Positions 1 through 5,018 of a DNA stretch of 5,772 nucleotides are shown here, piece after piece (positions within the stretch are counted from its first letter, which is position 1; the number at the start of each line of letters is the position of its first letter). This DNA is from Candidatus Tenderia sp. (GTDB taxonomy: Bacteria; Pseudomonadota; Gammaproteobacteria; Tenderiales; Tenderiaceae). The stretch spans positions 1 through 5,772 of the forward strand of contig JASBUE010000015.1 in NCBI GenBank assembly GCA_030148045.1, in the 5' to 3' direction. A program made the translations under genes and the position numbers. Below the pieces are notes generated by a model. The model saw nothing but the letters and a program-made list of their open reading frames with translations. It did no database searches and was not told where the DNA came from.

Positions 1-89
1 AGGGCTCGCACGTTCAGAGTCCCGGACTTCGAGATCGGGGGAAGGGCACAGCGCAGCGAGCGGACCTGCACGTGCCGGGAGGCAAGACC

Positions 90-311
90 ATGAGCCGAGT
101 ACATTTCCGTGATCAGCGTGTGTTTCATGTGGATGATCCTGGAGGCGCAGCCGGTGGCTGGTATTTCGAGGTCCGCGAAGGGTCGTCGCACGGACCGTAC
201 CTCACACGAAGCCTGGCCGAGCAGGCGCTCGCGGACTTCCTCGACGGGCCGGACACGTTGTCTTGCCCGAGGGATGGAGACGATGCGGATGGGCCGGATG
301 GCGGGCGTTGA
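90..311 (+). CDS. Small DUF6316-like protein
   Basis: A 73-residue soluble protein of unknown function. The N-terminal 55 residues contain a compact pattern: an aromatic 'RVFHVDD' strand, then 'GWYFEVREG', 'GPYLTRSLAEQALADFLDG'. This order (WYF..REG..GP(Y/F)..S...A..AL..F) matches my recollection of DUF6316 proteins of gammaproteobacteria; the match was not searched. The tail is Asp/Gly-rich and looks disordered. I chose ATG 90 because a GGGAGG Shine-Dalgarno site lies at 78-83, although a GTG at 72 is in frame. The reading frame is open to the window's left edge, but all three + frames are open there, so this does not support a longer protein. Its 3' end overlaps the next small gene, suggesting translational coupling. 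No function can be assigned. Confidence 0.72.
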   Translation: MSRVHFRDQRVFHVDDPGGAAGGWYFEVREGSSHGPYLTRSLAEQALADFLDGPDTLSCPRDGDDADGPDGGR

Positions 312-444
312 TCCGTCCCGGCCCACGGCCGCGAAGCGGCGCGTGCGGCGTAGCCTGTTCGTGGTGACGCTGATTGTGGTCTTTACGGGTCTGTTGGTGG
401 CAGTCAAGTACTGGGTAGTGAGCCGTTATCTGCTTGGCCATTAA
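289..444 (+). CDS. Short single-span membrane protein
   Basis: A 51-residue hypothetical protein. It has a basic N-terminal segment (AAKRRVRRS) followed by one strongly hydrophobic helix at about residues 22-39 (SLFVVTLIVVFTGLLVAV), then a short tail YWVVSRYLLGH. The positive charges before the helix predict that the N-terminus stays in the cytoplasm. It overlaps the end of the preceding gene in another frame. The start is uncertain: in-frame ATGs occur at 274, 283, 289 and 298. I chose 289 because a GGAG at 276-279 is nine bases upstream. The hydrophobic segment with basic flank is the main reason to think it is real. No family was recognised. Confidence 0.55.
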   Translation: MGRMAGVDPSRPTAAKRRVRRSLFVVTLIVVFTGLLVAVKYWVVSRYLLGH

Positions 445-562
445 AAGGCTTGATGCCATGAGACGCCGGAGGGGGATTGATCGCTATGGCCGCCGTCCTC
501 TCGTTGTCGTGTACGGTGCGCACGCTGCATTTCGATGCGCAGACCGGCAGGCCCCTGATCCC

Positions 563-586
563 GGTGCTGACTGAAGGGTCAGCGCC
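563..586 (+). repeat. 9-bp inverted repeat (hairpin) in gene-free stretch
   Basis: The arms GGTGCTGAC (563-571) and GTCAGCGCC (578-586) pair over nine positions with one G-T wobble and a six-base loop. There is no T run after it, so it is not a simple intrinsic terminator. It lies 85 bases before the zinc-ribbon gene and could be a leader structure, a protein-binding dyad or chance in GC-rich DNA. The surrounding stretch 445-670 holds no gene I recognise; a 56-codon open frame from ATG 486 has no support. Confidence 0.35.
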
Positions 587-621
587 ATCGCGTTGGTGCA
601 CAGTAGCGAGACCGGGCCCCT

Positions 622-642
622 GGCCGGGACCGGCCTGTTTTT
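622..642 (+). terminator. Possible intrinsic terminator
   Basis: The stem GGCCG/CGGCC (622-626 with 631-635) closes a four-base loop GGAC and is followed by TG and five T residues (638-642). It would end transcription from the two small upstream genes and separate them from the zinc-ribbon gene. The stem is short but all G-C. It sits only 28 bases before the next start codon, so an attenuator role is also possible. Confidence 0.42.
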
Positions 643-656
643 ACACAGTGATTTAA

Positions 657-664
657 GAGGAGGT
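657..664 (+). promoter_or_regulatory. Strong Shine-Dalgarno site
   Basis: GAGGAGGT, near-perfect complement to the 16S rRNA 3' end, lies six bases before ATG 671. It fixes this ATG as the start of the zinc-ribbon protein over the longer open frame beginning at 593. Confidence 0.85.
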
Positions 665-670
665 AACGGC

Positions 671-970
671 ATGTCGTTTTTCAAACATCTGTTGCGCGGC
701 TGGATGGGCGGTGGCTATGCCGGCCACCATGGCAAGCGTCGCTACGGCCACCACGGTGGTTACCGTGATGACAGTGACGACTATCTGCCGCCGCAGGCGC
801 GCGGGCCGGTTTGCGGGCAGTGCAATGCCGGCAACAGCCCGGGTGCCCGTTTCTGTGCGCAGTGCGGCGCGGCGCTGCAGGGCGCGCCCTGTGCCGCCTG
901 CGGGAAAGAGGTGCCGCCAGGCGCCCAGTTTTGTCCCAATTGCGGGCAGGCGGCCAAGCCCGCCGAGTGA
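671..970 (+). CDS. Double zinc-ribbon protein with His-rich N-terminus
   Basis: A 99-residue, probably cytoplasmic protein. The C-terminal half has two tandem zinc ribbons with identical spacing: Cys48-x2-Cys51-x10-Cys62-x2-Cys65 and Cys74-x2-Cys77-x10-Cys88-x2-Cys91. Each set of four cysteines should bind one structural zinc. The N-terminal 45 residues are Gly/His/Tyr-rich with two His pairs (19-20 and 27-28), followed by an acidic patch (DDSDDY, 33-38). Such a segment could bind metal loosely, which is inference. No membrane segment or signal peptide is seen. The start is set by the Shine-Dalgarno site at 657-664. An ATPase gene remnant begins five bases after the stop codon, suggesting the two were once an operon. 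The ribbons are certain; the function is not. Ribbons of this kind also occur in proteins that bind nucleic acid or other proteins. Confidence 0.9.
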   Translation: MSFFKHLLRGWMGGGYAGHHGKRRYGHHGGYRDDSDDYLPPQARGPVCGQCNAGNSPGARFCAQCGAALQGAPCAACGKEVPPGAQFCPNCGQAAKPAE

Positions 971-975
971 GAAGC

Positions 976-1082
976 ATGAGTGAAAAACTGACACTGGATC
1001 TGCACCTCGCGCTGCCCGAATTGCCGGACGAACGGGACGCCTGTGCCTGCACTACGACCCCGTAAAGGTTGCCGGCTCATGA
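976..1082 (+). pseudogene. Remnant of P1B-type ATPase N-terminus (82-bp deletion)
   Basis: This is the broken start of a gene related to the ATPase at 5019. From ATG 976 it encodes MSEKLTLDLHLALPELPDER then DAC. This agrees with the first 23 residues of the intact gene at 16 positions, and about 50 of 70 bases are identical. After GACGCCTGTG (1036-1045) it jumps to CLHYDP, which is residues 51-56 of the intact protein, in another frame. The intact gene has CGCCTGTG at both 5081-5088 and 5163-5170. Loss of one copy and the 82 bases between them gives exactly this junction and shifts the frame. Read as is, it stops at 1063-1065 after 29 residues; the restored frame stops at 1080-1082. It probably followed the zinc-ribbon gene in an old operon. 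A functional micropeptide cannot be excluded but has no support. Confidence 0.82.
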
Positions 1083-1136
1083 ATCGTAGTGAGCGATCCA
1101 AGCGTGAAACCATAGCCGTTTTTCGTGGAGTGGTCT

Positions 1137-1760
1137 ATGAGTGACTTGAACAAGTTTATCCTTCTGCAGCAGGTGGCATCGAACCTGCGCAACTTGCGGG
1201 CGCGCACCTGGCTGATCCTGGGTGCGGTTGCGCTCGGTCTCGTTGCTCTGCTGGTGTGGGCCGGTATTACGATGCTGTCCTGGCTGTGGGCCGAGGCGCC
1301 TGCCCTGACCGAGGCGGGCAGGCGCTTGGCCGGTGAGGCTATCACTCAGGTCGAACAGGTTGCGCCGGGGTTAAAGGAGCAGGTGAAGCAATGGGAACCG
1401 GGCCTCAAGGCGCAGGTCGATCAATGGTTGCCGGGCGGGAGCGAAGCACCGCCGGCCAGGGACGTCAGCGGTACCGATGTCGGCCCGGTACCGCGTTATT
1501 CCGGCCTGGTACGCACCTATTTCGCACGCGAGGGGCGGTTGGCCGAAGTGCGTTACACGGGACGTGCGCAGTTCGATGCGGTGTTGGCGTACTACGTGCA
1601 GGCTTTCGCGGCCGCCGGCTACAGCCAGGAGGTGATGTCCGCCACGTCCGACGCGGAGCAACACCGTTTCCGGCGCGGCCAGGCATCCATTGACCTCTCG
1701 CTCACGCGCCGGCCAGACGGATTGCTGGAGCTGCGATTGAAACAGTCGAAAGGGCCCTGA
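1137..1760 (+). CDS. Hypothetical membrane-anchored protein
   Basis: A 207-residue protein of unknown function. After a short N-terminal tail with basic residues (18-23) there is one membrane helix at about 25-47. Next comes an amphipathic helical region at about 53-98. It contains an 11-residue tandem repeat: PGLKEQVKQWE (77-87) and PGLKAQVDQWL (88-98). A Pro/Gly/Ser linker (99-118) leads to a compact C-terminal domain (about 119-205) with alternating strands and a helix: 'VRYTGRAQFDAVLAYYVQAF', then 'GYSQEV', ending in beta strands. The basic residues before the helix predict that this domain is outside the cytoplasm. ATG 1137 is preceded by GGAG at 1127-1130 with good spacing; an in-frame GTG at 1125 is less likely. 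No catalytic motif is visible. It lies between the zinc-ribbon gene and yfdX, so an envelope stress role is possible but only inferred. Confidence 0.82.
   Translation: MSDLNKFILLQQVASNLRNLRARTWLILGAVALGLVALLVWAGITMLSWLWAEAPALTEAGRRLAGEAITQVEQVAPGLKEQVKQWEPGLKAQVDQWLPGGSEAPPARDVSGTDVGPVPRYSGLVRTYFAREGRLAEVRYTGRAQFDAVLAYYVQAFAAAGYSQEVMSATSDAEQHRFRRGQASIDLSLTRRPDGLLELRLKQSKGP
1468..1494 (+). repeat. Perfect 8-bp inverted repeat inside a gene
   Basis: GCGGTACC (1468-1475) and GGTACCGC (1487-1494) are perfect inverted arms around an 11-base spacer. They lie in the linker-coding part of the membrane protein gene, where protein constraint is probably weak. Each arm also contains the palindrome GGTACC. 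Confidence 0.5.
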
Positions 1761-1879
1761 TGGAAATCGCTGTCCATCCGGCTGGTTTTCTTGCGACGGC
1801 AACGGGTCGTCGCCGGGGCAGGAGGGAGACAACCGCGCATCTCCGCTTGCCCGTATAGCTGTAGCGCGTTTTTATTGAC

Positions 1880-1885
1880 AAGGAG
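1880..1885 (+). promoter_or_regulatory. Shine-Dalgarno site for the YfdX gene
   Basis: AAGGAG lies seven bases before ATG 1893. It selects this start over the longer in-frame extension from TTG 1791, and the resulting protein begins with a proper signal peptide. Confidence 0.8.
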
Positions 1886-1892
1886 CATTACC

Positions 1893-2789
1893 ATGAACTA
1901 CTCACGAATCATGCTTGTTATTGCATTGTTGCTGGGAACCGGCGTCGCGGGGGCTGCCCCGCGCATCACCGCCAAGGTGGATACTGTGCCTGGAGCCAGT
2001 CTGACCGCGGAGGAACAGCGCGCCGTCTCCGTTGCCGCCGGCCGCCTGTTGCGCCATGCGTATGACGCCAGGGTCGCGCTGGAGGCCAAGGATACAAAGA
2101 AGGCCGCCGATGAGGTCGCGCTATCAGAGAAGCTGGTGCGGATCATCGAGAACGCGATGCCCAGCGCCACTGTCAAGGCCAGAATCACCTCGGGCGAGTT
2201 GAGCTATGAGGACGAGGATACCGTCAAGCCGACGATCATCCCGATTTACGATGAACTGGATAAAGTGACGCTGGTTGCCCCTCTGCACTACGCGAGGGCG
2301 GAGAAAAGTAAACAACGCGGGGAGGAGAACGGTGCACCAGCTGCAGGCGTGGCCGATGACGAATTGCGGGACACGCGCGTGACGCTCGACCTGGAACGCG
2401 CCAGGGCCGGGCTTCAGCTCGCCCGGGAAAAGCTGGATAAAGGCGATGCCGAAGCGGCCGGCCATGGCCTCGAGGTTGTACTGGACAGTGTGCAATTCGC
2501 GGTCGTCACTGTCGATGTACCGTTACACCGGGCGCAGGAAAACCTGATGCTGGCCAAAGCGGCATTGGAGCGCGGGGACAAGCGCGAGGCCCGGGCGCTG
2601 CTGGCCGAAGTGGACGAGGACCTGGAAGCCTACGCGAAAGATGCCAGCAAAACCCGCGAGAAGGCGATCGACGAGCTTCGCAAGGAGATGAAAGCCCTGT
2701 CCGCCGACCTCGATAACAAAGCCAACGACAAGGGCCTGGCCAAAACCATTGAAGGCTGGTGGGACCGTATCAGCGAACTGGTCCAATAG
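1893..2789 (+). CDS. Exported YfdX-family protein
   Basis: A 298-residue protein. Residues 1-22 form a Sec signal peptide: one Arg, a hydrophobic core (IMLVIALLLGTGVAG) and a small-residue cleavage region near AGA-APR, so the mature protein should be periplasmic. The rest is almost all helical and highly charged. It contains the YfdX-like pattern of paired helices with a 'A..L..A...L..GD...A..L..V' rhythm. Copies lie at about residues 47-85, 169-201 and 213-248. YfdX proteins are known from enteric bacteria, where E. coli yfdX is under the acid/drug-response regulator EvgA; their molecular activity is not settled. The family call rests on sequence pattern and memory, not a search. The CDF exporter starts 28 bp after its stop, so the two are probably one operon. 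The 132-bp gap before it shows no clear promoter. Confidence 0.83.
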   Translation: MNYSRIMLVIALLLGTGVAGAAPRITAKVDTVPGASLTAEEQRAVSVAAGRLLRHAYDARVALEAKDTKKAADEVALSEKLVRIIENAMPSATVKARITSGELSYEDEDTVKPTIIPIYDELDKVTLVAPLHYARAEKSKQRGEENGAPAAGVADDELRDTRVTLDLERARAGLQLAREKLDKGDAEAAGHGLEVVLDSVQFAVVTVDVPLHRAQENLMLAKAALERGDKREARALLAEVDEDLEAYAKDASKTREKAIDELRKEMKALSADLDNKANDKGLAKTIEGWWDRISELVQ

Positions 2790-2817
2790 GTTGTGGCGTT
2801 GAGGGGGTACTTGTAGC

Positions 2818-3702
2818 GTGGGGCATGACCACCAGCACAACGTAGACAGTATCGGCGATCGTCGTCTGGGCTGGGCCATCGCCATCAACATGCTGTTGAC
2901 GGTGGCGCAGGTGATTGGCGGCATCGTCTCCGGCAGCCTGTCGCTGATTGCCGACGCGCTGCATAACTTCAGCGATGCCGCCTCGCTGCTGATCGCCTGG
3001 GTGGCGCGCAAGATCGGCCGCAGGCCCGCCGACCATTTCAGGACCTTCGGCTACAAGCGCGCCGAGGTGATCGCCGCCCTGATCAATCTGGTGACCCTGG
3101 TCTTGATCGGCCTGTATCTGATTTACGAAGCAATATGGCGGTTTTTTGAACCCCAGGTCATCGAAGGCTGGACGGTGGTGGTGGTCGCCTCCATTGCGCT
3201 GGTGATCGACATAGCAACCGCGGTATTGACCTACACCATGTCGAAACACAGTATGAATATCCGCGCCGCCTTTCTGCACAATGTCTCGGACGCCCTTGCT
3301 TCGGTGGGTGTGGTCGTCGCCGGCGCCCTGATCCTGCTCTATGGCTGGTATTGGAGCGACACCGTGTTGACCCTGGTCATCGCCGGCTATGTGCTCTACC
3401 AGGCCGCCACCCTATTGCCGAAGACCATCCACATTCTGATGGCGGGTGCACCGGAAGGTATCACCATCAGCGAGGTTATCGGGGCCATGGAGCATGTGAC
3501 GGGGGTTCTCAATGTCCATCACGTTCACCTCTGGCAGCTCGACGAACATAACAACGCCCTGGAGGCTCATGTGGTGGTTGACGATTTCGGTCAGACAGAA
3601 ACCGTCAAGGCGGCTTTGAAAGCCGAATTGGTGCAACAGTTTGCCATCACCCATTCGACGCTGGAGTTCGAGGTCGTTGCTTGTGGAACCGAGAGCTGTT
3701 GA
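2818..3702 (+). CDS. CDF-family zinc/cadmium exporter (CzcD-like)
   Basis: A 294-residue cation diffusion facilitator that exchanges cytoplasmic Zn(II), and probably Cd(II) or Co(II), for protons across the inner membrane. A short His-rich N-terminus (His3, His5, His7) precedes six predicted membrane helices. The metal-site signature is present in helix 2 (His49-x3-Asp53, in ADALHNFSD) and in helix 5 (His154-x3-Asp158, in LHNVSD). The His/Asp pairs are typical of zinc-selective CzcD/ZnT-type members. From about residue 200 follows the cytoplasmic ferredoxin-like domain, including VHHVHLWQLDEHNNALEAHVV. Length is normal for the family. The start is GTG 2818, with a purine-rich GAGGGGG at 2801-2807; no better start is in frame. 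The gap to yfdX is 28 bp with no terminator, so the two are likely co-transcribed. It is followed by an ATPase pseudogene. Confidence 0.95.
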   Translation: MGHDHQHNVDSIGDRRLGWAIAINMLLTVAQVIGGIVSGSLSLIADALHNFSDAASLLIAWVARKIGRRPADHFRTFGYKRAEVIAALINLVTLVLIGLYLIYEAIWRFFEPQVIEGWTVVVVASIALVIDIATAVLTYTMSKHSMNIRAAFLHNVSDALASVGVVVAGALILLYGWYWSDTVLTLVIAGYVLYQAATLLPKTIHILMAGAPEGITISEVIGAMEHVTGVLNVHHVHLWQLDEHNNALEAHVVVDDFGQTETVKAALKAELVQQFAITHSTLEFEVVACGTESC

Positions 3703-3747
3703 AACCGCTGTTGTGCTGACCGGACAAATCTTGATTTGGAGACATCG

Positions 3748-4073
3748 CTGGCCAAGACCGACAAACTGACCTTTGACTTCGTCCTGGTTCTGCCGGCGCC
3801 CGCATCACCGAACGCTACCGGCATGAGAGCCTGCGCATCGACGGCATGGATTGTTCCACCTGCGCCACCGTCATCGAGCACGCGCTGGAACGGATGGACG
3901 GCGTGCTGGAGGCGGCGGTCAGTTATGGCACGAAGCGGCTGCGCCTGGAATTCGATACCGAATAGACGTCGTTTGAGGTCATATCGCAACGGATCCGGTC
4001 GTCGAGCTGCGACATGGTCATGTATGAATGGTTTACGGGAACCGAATTGCCTTCCGAAGCCGTTGGTCCGTGA
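3748..4073 (+). pseudogene. Remnant of P1B-type ATPase N-terminus with frameshift and stop
   Basis: A second broken start of a heavy-metal ATPase. A GGAG at 3738-3741 is six bases before CTG 3748, where the intact gene has ATG, so the start codon seems lost. The first stretch reads LAKTDKLTFDFVLVLP, resembling the intact start in pattern (KLT-D-L-LP). About 168 bases equivalent to residues 15-71 are then missing and the frame changes. From 3798 another frame encodes the HMA domain with GMDCSTC and ends at TAG 3963-3965. Beyond it, weaker similarity continues (TSFEVISQRIRSS compared with ISLDAVVQRIRAL) to about 4022, with the next stop at 4071-4073. The HMA frame is open only from 3777 and has no ATG, GTG or TTG before ATG 3846, which lies inside the metal-binding motif. 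No intact HMA domain can therefore be made. It follows the CDF gene by 45 bp. Confidence 0.85.
3792..3916 (+). repeat. Direct repeat, copy A (HMA domain block)
   Basis: This block matches 5229-5353 in the same orientation, 1437 bp away. Over 3798-3916 (119 bases) there is one mismatch, at 3858, which changes Ser to Thr between the two cysteines of the CxxC motif. A further mismatch is at 3797. Identity falls sharply on both sides. Confidence 0.92.
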
Positions 4074-4088
4074 ATCACGATGCTTTGC

Positions 4089-4117
4089 TTTAAACAGTTT
4101 GGGTGGGTTTCTTAATT
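4089..4117 (+). promoter_or_regulatory. Weak promoter-like pair in AT-rich gap
   Basis: TTTAAA (4089-4094) and TTAATT (4112-4117) are 17 bases apart, the usual sigma-70 spacing, but match the consensus hexamers only 4 and 3 of 6 positions. They lie in the most AT-rich stretch of the window, just before the AlbA_2 gene, which otherwise has no obvious promoter. Confidence 0.2.
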
Positions 4118-4134
4118 TATGCAGGTGTAACATC

Positions 4135-4965
4135 ATGAAAAACAAGGCAGGGTTTTTATCGTATGGAAACAACCAGCAAAGATGGGTTTTAGTGTTACAT
4201 GGTTTAATCGGCGCAATTATCGGTGTGCTGCTGCTGCATCCTCTCACAACCATGGTGTATTGGTTTGAATTCAGGGAACTGATGGAGTTTCCTGGCAGTG
4301 GTCCGCTGGATTTTCTGATCGAACGCCTGATGACTGCGTATAAGATTGAGTTGATGCCGATGAGTCTGGTGTTCGCGGCGATCGGTGGGACGATTGGTTT
4401 AGCCTTTGGGTTTTATCATGTCAGGTTGTTGGGTCAGCAACATATCGTACGCTACCTGGAGCACGAACTGACCGAAGAACTACCTCTATTGATCGCCAGG
4501 GGTGAGGGCGAGCATCTGGAATTCAAAACATCGCTGCGTTGGGATAGCAGGCAACAGCGCGTCAATCGTGTGCTTGAGCAGGTCGTGGCGAAGACCGTCG
4601 CCGGTTTTCTCAACCATGAAGGCGGCACATTGCTGATCGGCGTTGAGGATAGCGGCGATATCATTGGGATTGAACCAGATTTTCAAACCCTTAAACATGG
4701 CAATCGAGATGGTTTCGAACGCGCCTTGGTGGACGTAATAAAAACCGGCTTGGGCGGTAATGCTTGCGCATTGGCGCATTGCCGGTTCCACGACCTGGCG
4801 GGAAAAACTGTGTGCCGGATCATTATCGAGAGAAGTGTTCAACCGATCTATTATGTTGACGGCGGCGTAGCGCGGTTTATGTTGCGTGCCGGTAACAGTA
4901 CACGGGAGTTAGATGTCCGTGAGGCGCAAGCCTATCTTGCCCATCGTGTTACTGCCGATGCTTAA
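4135..4965 (+). CDS. Membrane-anchored AlbA_2 (Schlafen AAA_4) domain protein
   Basis: A 276-residue protein. Two membrane helices are predicted, at about 17-41 and 72-95, with a loop between. A charged linker leads to a C-terminal AlbA_2 domain (about 123-250). Key family marks are GEGEHLEFKTSLRW (123-136), matching the usual GE...EFK start, and NHEGGTLLIGVEDSG (160-174) followed by IIGI, the characteristic glycine-rich strand-turn. AlbA_2 domains are usually described as nucleic-acid-binding or ATPase-like ('divergent AAA'), often fused to helicase or winged-helix parts; here no such part is present. ATG 4135 has AGGTG at 4123-4127 upstream. The frame stays open upstream to TTG 3736, but that part is out-of-frame pseudogene, so the longer 409-codon reading is probably an artefact. 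GC content is lower than the neighbours (23 of 60 bases in 4141-4200), which suggests acquisition. The biological role is unknown. Confidence 0.85.
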   Translation: MKNKAGFLSYGNNQQRWVLVLHGLIGAIIGVLLLHPLTTMVYWFEFRELMEFPGSGPLDFLIERLMTAYKIELMPMSLVFAAIGGTIGLAFGFYHVRLLGQQHIVRYLEHELTEELPLLIARGEGEHLEFKTSLRWDSRQQRVNRVLEQVVAKTVAGFLNHEGGTLLIGVEDSGDIIGIEPDFQTLKHGNRDGFERALVDVIKTGLGGNACALAHCRFHDLAGKTVCRIIIERSVQPIYYVDGGVARFMLRAGNSTRELDVREAQAYLAHRVTADA

Positions 4966-5006
4966 CCAGCGTAATACGGTCTCTAAACCTGTTGATGTTA
5001 CCCACG

Positions 5007-5012
5007 AAGGAG
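5007..5012 (+). promoter_or_regulatory. Shine-Dalgarno site for the ATPase gene
   Basis: AAGGAG lies six bases before ATG 5019 and fixes that start; the ATG at 5014 leads to a stop after six codons. The 53-bp gap before the gene (4966-5018) shows no terminator and no clear MerR/ZntR-type dyad, so read-through from the upstream gene is possible. Confidence 0.8.
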
Positions 5013-5018
5013 AATGGC

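Noticed and set aside
1..93. Possible C-terminal end of an upstream gene, with TGA at 91-93 overlapping ATG 90
   Set aside because: All three + frames are open here and the short sequence shows no recognisable family, so there is no evidence to choose one.
486..656. 56-codon open frame from ATG 486
   Set aside because: No Shine-Dalgarno site, no recognisable pattern, and it runs through the terminator-like hairpin.
1759..1778. GATGGA/TCCATC hairpin followed by a short T stretch after the membrane protein gene
   Set aside because: The stem is only six base pairs with an eight-base loop and the four T residues lie seven bases downstream, too weak for a terminator call.
2523..3279. Minus-strand open frames opposite yfdX and the CDF gene
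   Set aside because: They mirror the codon pattern of the real + strand genes and contain His/Gln-rich nonsense sequence without a domain or ribosome-binding site.
3591..4253. Minus-strand 220-codon open frame over the ATPase remnant
   Set aside because: Its middle part is the reverse reading of the HMA block and recurs in the antisense frame over 5019-5772, so it follows from the repeat, not from a gene.
4966..5018. Search for a ZntR/MerR-type operator or promoter before the ATPase
   Set aside because: No long-spacer promoter with a central dyad is visible in the 53-bp gap.
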